Part shown: positions 29,876-39,568 of the stretch, in pieces
Numbering within the stretch: position 1 is the stretch's first letter
Layout: each line of letters opens with the position of its first letter
Origin: Jannaschia rubra
Lineage (GTDB): Bacteria > Pseudomonadota > Alphaproteobacteria > Rhodobacterales > Rhodobacteraceae
Direction of reading: 5' to 3'
Length of the DNA: 64,000 bases
Assembly: GCF_001403735.1 (NCBI RefSeq)
Contig: NZ_CXPG01000014.1
Span: 316,406-380,405 of the forward strand
Position numbers and translations under genes: made by a program
The notes under the pieces: model-generated
What the model was told of the DNA's origin: nothing
Seen by the model: the letters and a program-made list of their open reading frames with translations, nothing else
Database searches by the model: none

Positions 29876-30445
29876 TCAGGACGCGGGGGTCGAGGACACG
29901 CCGACCTGCGCGGGCCGCAAAAGCCGGTCGTGCAGCAGGAACCCTTCGGCGGCCACCTGGATGATCTCGCCGGCCCGGGTGCCGGGCAGGGGAGCCTCGA
30001 ACATCGCCTCATGCATCTGGGGGTCGAAGCGGTCGCCAATTTCCGGCGAGACGAGCTTGATGCCGTGCCGGCCGAAGACGTTCAGCAGTTCCTTCAGCGT
30101 CAGCTTGACGCCTTCGATCACGCCGTCGTTCGCATCGCCCGCCGCATCGAGGGCGCGACGCAGGTTGTCGTAGACAGGCAAAAGGTCGCGGGCGAGGCGG
30201 GACGCGCCGTACTGCTCGGCCTCGGTGCGGTCGCGGACAGCGCGTTTGCGGACGTTCTCCGTCTCGGCGAGGGCGCGCATCAGGCGGTCGCGCAACTCAT
30301 CGCGCTCGGCTGCCACGGCCTCCATGGCGGCCCGGCCGGACAAGGCGCCGGACTCGGGCTCCTCCTCCATCGCGGCGTCGAGGTCGAAATCCTCCTCCTG
30401 CATCTCGGGGTCGTCGAGGAACGGGTCTTCCTTGGGTTGTGCCAT
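29876..30445 (-). CDS. grpE: Nucleotide exchange factor GrpE
   Basis: 189-residue DnaK co-chaperone that promotes ADP release. An acidic N-terminus (DDPEMQEEDFDLDAAMEEE) precedes a long coiled coil (about 40-90, RDELRDRLMRALAETENVRK) and a C-terminal beta domain (RFDPQMHEAMFEAP ... GEIIQVAAEGFLLHDRLLRP). The gene sits 17 bp downstream of hrcA on the minus strand, the common hrcA-grpE arrangement. Confidence 0.96.
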   Translation of the reverse strand: MAQPKEDPFLDDPEMQEEDFDLDAAMEEEPESGALSGRAAMEAVAAERDELRDRLMRALAETENVRKRAVRDRTEAEQYGASRLARDLLPVYDNLRRALDAAGDANDGVIEGVKLTLKELLNVFGRHGIKLVSPEIGDRFDPQMHEAMFEAPLPGTRAGEIIQVAAEGFLLHDRLLRPAQVGVSSTPAS

Positions 30446-30462
30446 GTCAATCCTCAGTCATC

Positions 30463-31527
30463 CTAGTGGCCCGAGCCGGAAAGAACCCGGCCGACCAGTT
30501 GCGCGGTGTAGTCGACGATCGGCACGATCCGTCCGTAATTCAGACGGGTCGGACCGATGACACCGACCGCACCCACGATTTTGCGATCCGAGTTCATATA
30601 GGGGGAAACCACCAGAGATGAACCGGAAAGTGAGAAGAGTTTGTTCTCGGAGCCGATGAAAATGCGGACGCCTTCGCCATCCTCGGTCAGCGACAGGAAT
30701 TCCTCGATATCGCGCTTACGCTCCAGATCGTCGAACAGCGTGCGGATACGCTCCAACTGGTCGGCATCGGCGCCCTGGTCGAGCAGATGCGACCGGCCGC
30801 GCACGATCAGCCGCTCGGATCGCTCGCCCTCGTTCTCCCAGGCGGCGAGGCCCCGTTCGATCAGATCATGAGCCAGGGAGTCGATCTCCTGCCGCCGAGC
30901 AGCCACCTCACGCGACATCAGGCCACGCAGATCCGAGATCGTCCGGCCCTCGATCAGCGCGTTCAGCAGGTTAGCCGCCTCGCGCATGGAACTGGGCGTC
31001 TGACCCGGCGGGGGCACGAAGATCCGGTTCTCGACATGGCCGTCGGCGAAGACCAGCACCACGAGCGCGCGGTCGGCAGCAAGCGCGACGAACTCGATAT
31101 GCTTGATCGGTGCCTCGCGTTTGGGCGCGAGAACCAGAGACGCGCCCCGCGTGATGCCGGACAGCGCGTTGCCGACCCGGTCCATCATTGCCGAGACGTC
31201 GTCTTCCGACGCGCCGACGCCCGCTTCGATCCGCTCCCGATCCTCGTCGCCCAGCTGTGCTTCGAGCAGGCCGTCCACGAACATCCGCAGGCCCGCCTGC
31301 GTCGGGATGCGGCCGGCGCTGATGTGGGGAGCCTGCAGCAGGCCCAGGAACTCCAGATCCTGCATCACGTTGCGGATTGTCGCGGCAGACACCTTTTCCG
31401 ACATGCTGCGTGTCAGGGTCCGGCTGCCGACGGGGTCGCCCGAGCCCAGATAGCCCTCGACCACCCGGCGGAAGACCTCGCGGGAGCGGTCGTTCATCTC
31501 GGACAGGATCTGGACGTTCTGCATCAT
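30463..31527 (-). CDS. hrcA: Heat-inducible transcription repressor HrcA
   Basis: 354-residue repressor of heat-shock genes that binds CIRCE elements and responds to GroEL. The winged-helix region (MNDRSREVFRRVVEGYLGSG, DPVGSRTLTR, VSAATIRNVMQDLEFLGLL, then HISAGRIPT) and the C-terminal NYGRIVPIVDYTAQLVGRVL are typical. Two adjacent ATGs (31525-31527, 31522-31524) are possible starts. No CIRCE copy (TTAGCACTC-N9-GAGTGCTAA) is visible in this window, so its target, usually groESL, is elsewhere. Confidence 0.95.
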   Translation of the reverse strand: MMQNVQILSEMNDRSREVFRRVVEGYLGSGDPVGSRTLTRSMSEKVSAATIRNVMQDLEFLGLLQAPHISAGRIPTQAGLRMFVDGLLEAQLGDEDRERIEAGVGASEDDVSAMMDRVGNALSGITRGASLVLAPKREAPIKHIEFVALAADRALVVLVFADGHVENRIFVPPPGQTPSSMREAANLLNALIEGRTISDLRGLMSREVAARRQEIDSLAHDLIERGLAAWENEGERSERLIVRGRSHLLDQGADADQLERIRTLFDDLERKRDIEEFLSLTEDGEGVRIFIGSENKLFSLSGSSLVVSPYMNSDRKIVGAVGVIGPTRLNYGRIVPIVDYTAQLVGRVLSGSGH

Positions 31528-31631
31528 GGGCCTAAGGCATCTATGCAGGGGAAGACGCCGGGTCAATCGCGGGGTTGCGCCGCCCGCGGGCCGGGGGCAT
31601 GTCGGGGCAACCTCAGGGACAGGAGAGATAT

Positions 31632-32345
31632 ATGCGACCTTCGGGACGGGCCCTTGACCAGATGCGTGACATCACGATCGACGTCGGCGTGACGCGCCAT
31701 GCCGAGGGGTCATGCATGATCCGCTGCGGCGACACGCATGTCCTGTGCACCGCCTCGCTGGAGGAGCGGGTGCCGCCGTTCCTTCGCAACACGGGCCAAG
31801 GCTGGGTGACGGCCGAATACGGCATGCTGCCGCGCGCCACGACGACGCGGATGCGACGCGAAGCGCAGGCGGGCAAGCAGTCGGGCCGCACACAGGAGAT
31901 CCAACGCCTGATCGGCCGGAGCCTGCGTGCGGGCATCGACCGCAATGCACTGGGAGAGCGGCAGATCACCGTCGATTGCGACGTGATACAGGCTGACGGC
32001 GGCACCCGCTGCGCGGCGATCACCGGGGGATGGGTCGCGCTTCGTCTCGCGCTCGACAAGCTGATGAAGGCCGGGGACATCGTGACCGACCCGATGGTAG
32101 ACCATGTCGCCGCCGTAAGTTGCGGCATCTATGCGGGGCAGGCCGTGCTGGACCTCGACTATCCCGAGGACAGCGAGGCGGGGACGGACGGAAATTTCGT
32201 CATGACTGGCGACGGTCGCATGATCGAGCTTCAGGCGAGCGCCGAGGGCGCGACCTTCAGCCGCGACCAGTTTGCGGAACTGATGGCGTTGGCCGACAAG
32301 GGGATTGCGGATCTTGTCGCCGCGCAGAAGGCCGCCATCGCGTGA
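31632..32345 (+). CDS. rph: Ribonuclease PH
   Basis: 237-residue phosphorolytic 3'-5' exoribonuclease that trims tRNA 3' ends. It begins [20 protein letters not shown] and contains [17 protein letters not shown] and the [24 protein letters not shown] catalytic region. The ATG at 31632 has GGAGAG 5 bases upstream. The stop overlaps the rdgB GTG start. It diverges from hrcA by about 104 bp with no strong promoter motif visible. Confidence 0.97.
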   Translation: MRPSGRALDQMRDITIDVGVTRHAEGSCMIRCGDTHVLCTASLEERVPPFLRNTGQGWVTAEYGMLPRATTTRMRREAQAGKQSGRTQEIQRLIGRSLRAGIDRNALGERQITVDCDVIQADGGTRCAAITGGWVALRLALDKLMKAGDIVTDPMVDHVAAVSCGIYAGQAVLDLDYPEDSEAGTDGNFVMTGDGRMIELQASAEGATFSRDQFAELMALADKGIADLVAAQKAAIA

Positions 32346-32953
32346 GACGTTTCGAGGGCAGCGAACTTCTGATCGCCACGCACAATCGTGGCAAGCTCGA
32401 CGAGTTTCAAGCTCTGTTGGGCCCGCTGGGCATCACCTGCCGGTCCAACGAAGATTTCGGCCTGCCCGAGCCGGAGGAGACGGAGGAGAGCTTCGTCGGG
32501 AACGCACGGATCAAGGCCCGGGCTGCGGTGGGGGCAACCGGCCTGCCCGCGCTGGCCGACGATTCCGGGATCGAAATCGACGGTCTGGACGGTGCGCCGG
32601 GCGTGCATACCGCCGATTGGGCGGAGACGCCGCAGGGTCGGGACTTCACCGTCGCCATGACTCGTGCCTGGTCGGAACTGGAAGCCCGCGACGCGCCCGA
32701 GCCCCGCACCGCGCGTTTCCGGGCGACGCTCCTTCTGATGTGGCCTGATGGGCATGAGGAAGTGTTCGAGGGCGCCGTCGCAGGACGCGTGGTCTGGCCG
32801 ATGCGCGGGACACTCGGTCACGGATACGACCCGATCTTCCTGCCGGACGGACACGACCGAACCTTCGGCGAGATGAGTGCGGAGGAGAAGAACCGTTTGA
32901 GCCACCGGGCCGTGGCGCTGCGGAAGATGGCCGCCTGTTTCGGAAGGCCGTGA
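32342..32953 (+). CDS. rdgB: dITP/XTP pyrophosphatase RdgB
   Basis: 203-residue house-cleaning enzyme hydrolysing dITP, ITP and XTP to monophosphates, preventing incorporation of deaminated purines. Motifs [48 protein letters not shown] and [12 protein letters not shown] are complete. The GTG start lies in a GTGA overlap with rph, and the stop overlaps the hemW start region, so rph-rdgB-hemW form one coupled operon. Confidence 0.96.
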   Translation: MRRFEGSELLIATHNRGKLDEFQALLGPLGITCRSNEDFGLPEPEETEESFVGNARIKARAAVGATGLPALADDSGIEIDGLDGAPGVHTADWAETPQGRDFTVAMTRAWSELEARDAPEPRTARFRATLLLMWPDGHEEVFEGAVAGRVVWPMRGTLGHGYDPIFLPDGHDRTFGEMSAEEKNRLSHRAVALRKMAACFGRP

Positions 32954-34113
32954 TGGAGAATTGGCAGCAGGCGGGGTTCGGGCTTTATGTTCATTGGCCG
33001 TTCTGCGCCGCGAAGTGTCCCTACTGCGACTTCAACAGTCATGTCGTGTCCTCGGTCGATCAGGCCCGCTGGCGTGCGGCGCTGATCCACGACATCGACT
33101 ATTGGGCCGCGCGGACACCCGGCCGCATGCTGACGTCTATCTTCTTCGGGGGCGGCACGCCGTCGCTCATGCCGCCGGAAACCGTCGCGGCAGTCATCGA
33201 CGCTGCGCGTAGACATTGGACCCCCGCGAACGACATCGAGATCACACTGGAAGCCAATCCGACCTCGGTCGAAGCCGGGCGTTTCGCCGATTACGTCGGC
33301 GGAGGCGTCAATCGCTTTTCGGTCGGCTTACAGGCGCTGAACGACGCAGACCTGCGGACTTTGGGACGACTGCACACGGCGGCGGAAGGTCGTCGGGCCT
33401 TTGATGTGGCGACATCGGTCTGCGAGCGCGTGTCGTTCGATCTGATCTATGCGCGCCAGCATCAGACCCTCGCCGGCTGGACAGCGGAACTGACCGAGGC
33501 GCTGAGTTTTGCCGGGGAACACCTGTCGCTGTATCAACTGACGGTCGAGGAGAACACGGCCTTCGGCGCGCGGGCACGAGCGGGCGGTCTTCGGGGTCTG
33601 CCCAAGGAGGACCTCGCCGTGGATCTCTATCAGGTCACGCAGGATCTTTGCGGTGCCGCCGGTCTGCCACGCTATGAGACGTCGAACCACGCACGGCCCG
33701 GAGCGGAATCGCGGCACAATCGCATCTATTGGGCCGCGGGCGACTGGATCGGCGTAGGGCCGGGCGCACATGGCCGCGTTGGGCAGAGGGAAGGTCGCGT
33801 GGCCACCGCCGCGCGACCAGGCCCGATGGATTGGCTGACGGACGTGGAGGGTAGCGGACGTGGTCGGACGAACGAGGATATCCTTCAAAAGTCTGATATA
33901 TATGAAGAATACATTATAATGAGTTTACGGACGACGGCAGGAATCGATTTGGACAGGCTAGCCGGGATGGGCGGTCTTCTGGACAAGAGCGCAGTCGAGG
34001 AACTGACGTCCAGCGGGATGCTCATCAGCGATGGGCACCACCTGCGGACGTCCGAAGCCGGTGCGCTTCTGGTCAACGCAATCCTAGGGAAGATCGTCGC
34101 GGTCGATCCCTGA
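32953..34113 (+). CDS. hemW: Radical SAM heme chaperone HemW
   Basis: 386-residue radical SAM protein, once annotated as oxygen-independent coproporphyrinogen oxidase (HemN-like) but now regarded as a heme-binding chaperone. The cluster motif is Cys18-x3-Cys22-x2-Cys25 (FCAAKCPYCDF); the HemW-typical HNRIYWAAGDWIGVGPGAHG is present. The ATG overlaps the rdgB stop by one base (TGATG); the GTG one codon earlier is an equally possible start. The 3' end overlaps convergent parB by 30 bp. Bases 33885-33925 are strikingly AT-rich. Confidence 0.95.
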   Translation: MENWQQAGFGLYVHWPFCAAKCPYCDFNSHVVSSVDQARWRAALIHDIDYWAARTPGRMLTSIFFGGGTPSLMPPETVAAVIDAARRHWTPANDIEITLEANPTSVEAGRFADYVGGGVNRFSVGLQALNDADLRTLGRLHTAAEGRRAFDVATSVCERVSFDLIYARQHQTLAGWTAELTEALSFAGEHLSLYQLTVEENTAFGARARAGGLRGLPKEDLAVDLYQVTQDLCGAAGLPRYETSNHARPGAESRHNRIYWAAGDWIGVGPGAHGRVGQREGRVATAARPGPMDWLTDVEGSGRGRTNEDILQKSDIYEEYIIMSLRTTAGIDLDRLAGMGGLLDKSAVEELTSSGMLISDGHHLRTSEAGALLVNAILGKIVAVDP

Positions 34114-35001
34114 CGACAGAAGCGCGCAAAGACGGTCGAGCTGGTCGAGCGTTCGATACCGAACGGACACCCTTCCGCCATCACCGGCCGCCGCATGTTC
34201 GATCAACACGCTCAGCCCGAGCGCAGCGCTCAGATCGCCTTCGAGAGCGCGGGTGTCAGCGTCTTTCTCGTCACCCTTCGCCCGACGCAGCTTCGGATCG
34301 TCGCGGTTTGGCGCAGAGGCGGCCTTGGCGAGCCGTTCGGTTTCGCGGACGGAGAGCCCCTTTCCGATGACCTTGCGGGCCAGCCCCTCCGGGTCCGGCG
34401 CATTGATCAATGCGCGCGCATGGCCGGCCGTTAGTAGTCCCTGGCGAAGATGTTCCTGAACGGACTCCGGCAGTTTGAGCAGCCGCATGAGGTTCGCGAT
34501 ATGGCTCCGTGACTTACCCAGGACGGTCGCGAGTTGCTCCTGCGTGTGACCGAAACGATCCATCAACTGCGTGAAACCGAGAGCCTCCTCCACAGCGTTC
34601 AGATCCGCGCGCTGAATGTTCTCGATGATAGCAATTTCAAGGACTTCGGTATCATCCAGAGTACGCTCGATAACGGGGACTTCGTGCAATCCGGCCCGTT
34701 GTGCGGCGCGCCAACGTCGCTCGCCCGCGACGATCTGGTAATCCCCCGGCGCCGTGGGGTCCGGACGGATGATCAGCGGTTGCAACACTCCCTTCTGGGC
34801 GATGGACGCCGCAAGGTCCGACAGATCTTCCTCGCCGAATGTACGACGCGGCTGATCGGGGTTCGGGCGAAGCTTCTCAATTGGCAACACACGTTCTGCC
34901 ACAGGGATCCGGCTTTCCATATCAGAGGCCGAAACCCCCACATCCGCCATGAGGGCCGACAGACCGCGCCGCATCGGACGTTTCGCAAAGGAATCAGACA
35001 T
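34084..35001 (-). CDS. parB: Chromosome partitioning protein ParB
   Basis: 305-residue CTP-dependent DNA clamp that loads at parS and spreads, bridging the origin region. The start MSDSFAKRPMRRGLSALMAD is typical; then comes the CTPase/ParB domain (RPNPDQPRRTF, ERRWRAAQRAGL, ENIQRADLNAVEEALGF), the HTH (TQEQLATVLGKSRSHIANLMRLL) and a C-terminal dimerisation segment. The ATG overlaps the parA end by 8 bp. Three perfect parS sites lie 1.3-3.3 kb upstream in its own operon. Confidence 0.97.
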   Translation of the reverse strand: MSDSFAKRPMRRGLSALMADVGVSASDMESRIPVAERVLPIEKLRPNPDQPRRTFGEEDLSDLAASIAQKGVLQPLIIRPDPTAPGDYQIVAGERRWRAAQRAGLHEVPVIERTLDDTEVLEIAIIENIQRADLNAVEEALGFTQLMDRFGHTQEQLATVLGKSRSHIANLMRLLKLPESVQEHLRQGLLTAGHARALINAPDPEGLARKVIGKGLSVRETERLAKAASAPNRDDPKLRRAKGDEKDADTRALEGDLSAALGLSVLIEHAAAGDGGRVSVRYRTLDQLDRLCALLSSGIDRDDLP

Positions 35002-35788
35002 GGGCCACCTGACTGGTTTCGTTTCGTTGCAGAAGTTCAGCTGCGAGGCTTCGATACGCGATTGCTCCACGAGAGGTCGGGTCATAGTTCAGAACCGGCA
35101 TTGCGTAACTGGGCGCTTCGCTCAGGCGGACGTTTCGCGGGATTTTCGTATGGAAGACAAGCTCCCCAAGGTTTTGCCGGGCGTCGTCTTCAACCTGAAG
35201 GCAGAGATTGTTGCGGCGGTCGAACATGGTCAGGACGATACCTTCAACGCGCAGATCCGGATTGGCAGAGCTTCGGACCTCGCGCACCGTCAAAAGAAGC
35301 TGCGACAAGCCTTCCAGAGCGAAAAACTCCGCCTGCAATGGAACGATCACCGTATCGGACGCCACAAAAGCATTCACGGTCAAAAGACTAAGGGACGGCG
35401 GACAGTCGATGAAGACGTAATCATATGGCGTCGACCGGGACCGTAGACTGTTTTTCAAATGCATGACCCGCCTCGTGCTGGACATCAATTCCGCATCAGC
35501 AGAACTGAGATCCATCGTCGCGGGAATGATCCATAGATTGTCGACATCTGTCGGCATGGCTATATCTGCTGCCGCCGCGTCTGCGAGAAGAAGATCGTAT
35601 GTACTTCGACCTCGCGTTTCGCGGGATATTCCGAGACCGGTCGATGCGTTACCTTGAGGATCCAGATCCACCAGGAGGACACGCTTGCCTCGCATGGCAA
35701 GTGCTGCTCCCAGATTGATGGCCGTTGTCGTTTTACCGACTCCACCTTTCTGATTGGCAATACTGACTATTTTTGCCTTAGATGTCAT
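34994..35788 (-). CDS. parA: Chromosome partitioning ATPase ParA
   Basis: 264-residue Walker-type ATPase with the deviant P-loop KGGVGKTT (14-21), DLDPQGNASTGLG and FIDCPPSLSLLTVNAF. It lacks an N-terminal HTH, so it is the chromosomal (type Ib-like/Soj) form that drives ParB-parS complexes apart. The ATG overlaps the rsmG stop (ATGA) and parB overlaps its end. Confidence 0.97.
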   Translation of the reverse strand: MTSKAKIVSIANQKGGVGKTTTAINLGAALAMRGKRVLLVDLDPQGNASTGLGISRETRGRSTYDLLLADAAAADIAMPTDVDNLWIIPATMDLSSADAELMSSTRRVMHLKNSLRSRSTPYDYVFIDCPPSLSLLTVNAFVASDTVIVPLQAEFFALEGLSQLLLTVREVRSSANPDLRVEGIVLTMFDRRNNLCLQVEDDARQNLGELVFHTKIPRNVRLSEAPSYAMPVLNYDPTSRGAIAYRSLAAELLQRNETSQVAHV

Positions 35789-36366
35789 GCCCGTCTCACA
35801 TTTCTTATTCTCAGGATGACCGAACCTGGTTGGATCAGGCTATCCAGTTGTTCGAGATCATACGTCCATTCCCGGCGGGCCGCTACATCCTCCGCTTGCC
35901 AGTTCGCCCCTTTGGGAAAGAGAAAGACCGTACCGTCATTGGCGTGCCGTATTGCCAAGGATAGGAGCTTCGGAAGGGGGGCCAAGGCTCGGGCGCTGAT
36001 TACGGATGCTTCGATAGGAATGGTTTCCTCAATTCGCTTGTTTACGATGTCGAAATTGAGGTTAAGCTCCCGCCGTACTGTCCGCAAGAACTCGCATTTT
36101 CGCTTGTCGCTCTCAATCAGCGTGACGGGATGACGCCCTCCAGCAAGAATTGCAACGACGACACCCGGAAAACCGCCGCCACTTCCTAAGTCTAACCAGC
36201 TTCCGCCACCCGGCCCGGTCGCGTATACGGCTACTGAGTCCGCTATGTGACGACGTTCCAAGGCGTCCAGTGTTTCACGTGAAACAATATTAATGGACCC
36301 GTTCCATTTTCGAACAAGTCGTCCCAGCTTCACGAACGCCGTCTCTGTTTCACGTGAAACAATCAT
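35785..36366 (-). CDS. rsmG: 16S rRNA (guanine527-N7)-methyltransferase RsmG (GidB)
   Basis: 193-residue SAM-dependent methyltransferase modifying G527 of 16S rRNA. The SAM motif is [10 protein letters not shown] (59-68), followed by [19 protein letters not shown] and [12 protein letters not shown]. The peptide IVSRET occurs twice (residues 2-7 and 27-32) because both stretches are encoded across perfect parS palindromes. ATGA overlaps join it to mnmG and parA. Confidence 0.97.
   Translation of the reverse strand: MIVSRETETAFVKLGRLVRKWNGSINIVSRETLDALERRHIADSVAVYATGPGGGSWLDLGSGGGFPGVVVAILAGGRHPVTLIESDKRKCEFLRTVRRELNLNFDIVNKRIEETIPIEASVISARALAPLPKLLSLAIRHANDGTVFLFPKGANWQAEDVAARREWTYDLEQLDSLIQPGSVILRIRNVRRA
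36271..36286. promoter_or_regulatory. parS site 1 (inside rsmG)
   Basis: Perfect 16-bp palindrome TGTTTCACGTGAAACA, the consensus ParB-binding centromere sequence. It lies within rsmG codons about 27-32. Confidence 0.97.
36346..36361. promoter_or_regulatory. parS site 2 (inside rsmG start)
   Basis: Second perfect copy of TGTTTCACGTGAAACA, 75 bp from site 1 (start to start), covering rsmG codons 2-7 and ending 5 bp short of its ATG end. Confidence 0.97.
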
Positions 36367-38261
36367 CCTACCGACGTTCTAGTTGAGGCCAGCGGTCGAT
36401 CTATCTTCCGGATAGCCGCAAGCAACACAACGAGAGCGGCCGGCGTCATGCCTTCAATACGGGCTGCCTGTCCAAGCGTATCAGGACGGACCATTTCAAG
36501 TTTGTCTCGAATTTCTGTCGAAAGTCCCATTACGGACGCAAAGTCAATCGACGGAGGGATGGGCACCCCCTCATCCCGCACGATAGCCTCAACATCACGT
36601 CGCTGCCGCGCTTCGTAATTTATATAGATCGCATCATTTGCCGCCTGTCTTAGTGCAGGTGTGCTGATATCATCTAGTTCAGGCGCCAAACTCATGATCA
36701 GGTCCGTAGTAGCACCCGGAAGCGACAAAAGGTCGAACGCACTTCGTTGTGGCCCATCTTCTCTGATTCTTAAACCCGAAGCCGCCGCCACTCTGGCGGA
36801 TATCTGGCTTCCTCTTAATCTCTGTATGGCCTCAGCCACCGAATCCGTCTTCCGACGGAAGGCTTCAGCTCGAATATCACCTACACAACCCAGCCGCACA
36901 CCATGAGCGGTCAGCCTCGCGTCTGCATTGTCCGCTCGGATTGTCAGGCGAAACTCGGCACGAGATGTGAACATTCTATACGGTTCGGTTACACCCCGAG
37001 TAACAAGATCGTCGATCATTACGCCGATATAGCTGTCGTAACGCATGGGCACAAAAGAATCACGGCGCATAACATTTGCTGCGGCGTTGACACCCGCAAT
37101 CAGTCCCTGGGCTGCAGCCTCCTCATATCCAGTCGTTCCGTTGATCTGACCTGCAAGAAACAGACCGGGCGTCTCTAAAAGTTCCAAGGTGCGTCGCAGC
37201 CCACGGGGATCGACATAGTCATATTCAATCGCATACCCCGGCTGCGCAATTACCGCATTTTCCAACCCCGAGATCGTCCGCACGTAGTCGCGCTGCACCT
37301 CTGCGGGCAATGAAGTAGAGATTCCGTTCGGATAGATCAGGTCGGATGTCAGGCTTTCCGGTTCCAAAAATATCTGATGTGACGGCTTCTCCGCAAAACG
37401 GACCACCTTGTCTTCGATCGATGGACAATACCTCGGACCGACACCATTGACCGCACCACCGTACATGGCTGACTTTGAGAGGTTCCGACGAATAACGTCA
37501 TGCGTCCGCTCGTTCGTATACGTGACTGCGCAACGGACCTGGGGTGCGAATGGACCTTTGTGCAGGAACGACAGCATCACCGGCTCGGCATCGCCCGCCT
37601 GTTGTTCAAGACTATCCCAATCAATCGAGCTTCGAACCAGGCGCGGCGGCGTCCCCGTCTTCAGGCGGCCGATACGAACGTCCAGACCGCGGATCCTCTC
37701 TGCCAATCTCGTCGAAGCCTTTGCACCCATTCGCCCACCTTCGGAGCGATCCATTCCCGTGTGAATGACACCTCCTAGAAAGGTACCCGACGTCAGGATA
37801 ACCGTCTGGCTCGAAATCGCTGCACCATCTGCAAGTATGACACCCCCTACTTGCCCGGATTTTCCCACAATCAGGTCTACAACCTCGCCTTCAACAATCG
37901 AAACCGCATTAAAGGCTGCGAACTCCGCAGACATTTCGCGTCGGTAAATGTTTCGATCTGCTTGAACTCTCGGCCCGTGAACTGCCGGGCCCTTGCTGCG
38001 GTTCAGCAGTCGAAACTGGATAGCAGCCTTGTCGCCGATCCGACCCATAAGGCCATCCAATGCGTCAATTTCCCTTACAAGGTGCCCCTTGCCAAGCCCA
38101 CCTATGGCGGGATTACAGGACATCACCCCGAGGTCATCTGCACGAAACGTCACGAGAGCAACGCGACAGCCCATTCGGCCGGCAGCATGCGCCGCTTCAC
38201 AACCCGCATGTCCCGCGCCGACGACGACGACATCGAAATCGCGCTGTTTCACGTGAAACAT
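36363..38261 (-). CDS. mnmG: tRNA uridine-5-carboxymethylaminomethyl modification enzyme MnmG (GidA)
   Basis: 632-residue FAD-dependent partner of MnmE that modifies U34 of several tRNAs. The dinucleotide motif is [20 protein letters not shown] (11-30); further family blocks are [33 protein letters not shown] and [20 protein letters not shown]. The start MFHVKQ at 38261 is chosen because the conserved fold begins directly after; its first codons are read from a parS palindrome. GC content here is visibly lower than in flanking genes (sampled 60-bp lines are 48-52% GC). Confidence 0.97.
   Translation of the reverse strand: MFHVKQRDFDVVVVGAGHAGCEAAHAAGRMGCRVALVTFRADDLGVMSCNPAIGGLGKGHLVREIDALDGLMGRIGDKAAIQFRLLNRSKGPAVHGPRVQADRNIYRREMSAEFAAFNAVSIVEGEVVDLIVGKSGQVGGVILADGAAISSQTVILTSGTFLGGVIHTGMDRSEGGRMGAKASTRLAERIRGLDVRIGRLKTGTPPRLVRSSIDWDSLEQQAGDAEPVMLSFLHKGPFAPQVRCAVTYTNERTHDVIRRNLSKSAMYGGAVNGVGPRYCPSIEDKVVRFAEKPSHQIFLEPESLTSDLIYPNGISTSLPAEVQRDYVRTISGLENAVIAQPGYAIEYDYVDPRGLRRTLELLETPGLFLAGQINGTTGYEEAAAQGLIAGVNAAANVMRRDSFVPMRYDSYIGVMIDDLVTRGVTEPYRMFTSRAEFRLTIRADNADARLTAHGVRLGCVGDIRAEAFRRKTDSVAEAIQRLRGSQISARVAAASGLRIREDGPQRSAFDLLSLPGATTDLIMSLAPELDDISTPALRQAANDAIYINYEARQRRDVEAIVRDEGVPIPPSIDFASVMGLSTEIRDKLEMVRPDTLGQAARIEGMTPAALVVLLAAIRKIDRPLASTRTSVG
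38245..38260. promoter_or_regulatory. parS site 3 (at mnmG start)
   Basis: Third perfect TGTTTCACGTGAAACA. The mnmG ATG (38259-38261) overlaps its edge, so the palindrome encodes the MFHVKQ N-terminus. It lies about 1.9 kb from the other two sites and 3.2 kb from the oriC candidate. Confidence 0.97.
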
Positions 38262-38262
38262 C

Positions 38263-39552
38263 CTATTTCCCAAGACAGAAGGAAGAGAACACTTCGTCCA
38301 GAATGGCTTCGATATCAACCCCGCCGATGATTGTCTGAAGTGTATCGGCCGCCTTTCGCAGCATCTCCGATGCTATTTCCGGCGGCAGCGCGTCGTATCG
38401 CCTTGCCACTTCGTCAAGTGCTGCCGAGGCAGACTCCAAGGCTTCACGATCACGAGCCTGAGAAATCAGGCCGGCGTCCGCAACTTCCCCCTCCAGCGTC
38501 CGGAAGACGCTGTCCGTCAAACTCTTCAGACCGAATCCTGTAACACTTGAGATACCGGCGGTTCCATCGTCGCACAGGTCGACCTTGGTACGCATCACGA
38601 TATCTTGATCCCGAACCTCGACAGGCCAAGACGGTTGATCTACTGCGTCGTAGAGGAACACGCGCAGATCGGCGCGGTCAGCGCGAGTTTTCGCGCGCTC
38701 GACGCCGAGACGTTCAATCGCATCCGTAGTGTCACGCAAACCGGCAGTGTCTAAGAATGTTACTGGCAACCCATTGATATCTATTCGAACTTCTATGACA
38801 TCACGCGTGGTTCCAGCGATCTCCGACACGATTGCGACATCGCTGCGGGCCAGTGCATTCAGCAATGAAGACTTTCCCGCGTTGGGGGCACCGACGATGG
38901 CGACCTCGAACCCGGTCTTGAGGCGCGTAGCCCCTTTCACGCCGGCGAGTTCCTCCGCAACCGATTGACGGACGTCATCGATCAGGTCCAGAACCTCCGG
39001 GTCGACATCTTCCGGGACGTCTTCATCCGCGAAATCGATGGTGGCTTCGACCAATGCGATGGCGCGAACCAGTTTCGTCCGCCACCCCGCGATCATCTCG
39101 CCGACCTCGCCCCCCATGACCCGCATGGCATGGCGACGCTGCGAGTCGGTTTCAGCGTCGATGGCATCCGCCAGCCCCTGGACCTGTGCGAGGTCGAGCC
39201 TGCCGTTCATCAACGCTCGTCGGGTGAATTCTCCCGGCTCGGCCAAACGCGCCAACCCGGTGGCCTGGATCGCCGCCAGAACCGCGCGCACGATGGCCAC
39301 GCTGCCATGCAGGTGCAGTTCCACAACATCTTCGCCGGTGAAACTCGCACCTTCTGCAAAGCGCAGGACCAACGCATGGTCGAGCACGTCCCCCGATTCA
39401 TCGCGCAATACGCACAGGCGGGACGACCGAGGGCCGGGAGCCGTTCCGCCCAGAGCATTCAGCACCGCGACGCTCTGCCCCCCGGATAGGCGCACGACTG
39501 CCACGCCGGCTTTCCCCTGCGCGGTGGCCAGGGCAAAGATCGTCTCTTCCAC
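38263..39552 (-). CDS. mnmE: tRNA modification GTPase MnmE (TrmE)
   Basis: 429-residue GTPase acting with MnmG in cmnm5U34 formation. The N-terminal tetrahydrofolate-binding domain ([21 protein letters not shown]) is followed by an inserted G domain with [14 protein letters not shown] (about 217-230) and DTAGLRDT, and ends in the C-terminal CLGK motif. It ends 1 bp before the mnmG start and begins 16 bp after rho, so it is part of the rho-parB operon. Confidence 0.96.
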   Translation of the reverse strand: MEETIFALATAQGKAGVAVVRLSGGQSVAVLNALGGTAPGPRSSRLCVLRDESGDVLDHALVLRFAEGASFTGEDVVELHLHGSVAIVRAVLAAIQATGLARLAEPGEFTRRALMNGRLDLAQVQGLADAIDAETDSQRRHAMRVMGGEVGEMIAGWRTKLVRAIALVEATIDFADEDVPEDVDPEVLDLIDDVRQSVAEELAGVKGATRLKTGFEVAIVGAPNAGKSSLLNALARSDVAIVSEIAGTTRDVIEVRIDINGLPVTFLDTAGLRDTTDAIERLGVERAKTRADRADLRVFLYDAVDQPSWPVEVRDQDIVMRTKVDLCDDGTAGISSVTGFGLKSLTDSVFRTLEGEVADAGLISQARDREALESASAALDEVARRYDALPPEIASEMLRKAADTLQTIIGGVDIEAILDEVFSSFCLGK

Positions 39553-39568
39553 CCCGATGACCTCCGCG

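Noticed and set aside
31528..31631. A CIRCE operator expected near hrcA or dnaK
   Set aside because: I looked for TTAGCACTC-N9-GAGTGCTAA and near matches here and upstream of dnaK (23131-23293) and found none; dnaK has an RpoH-type promoter instead.
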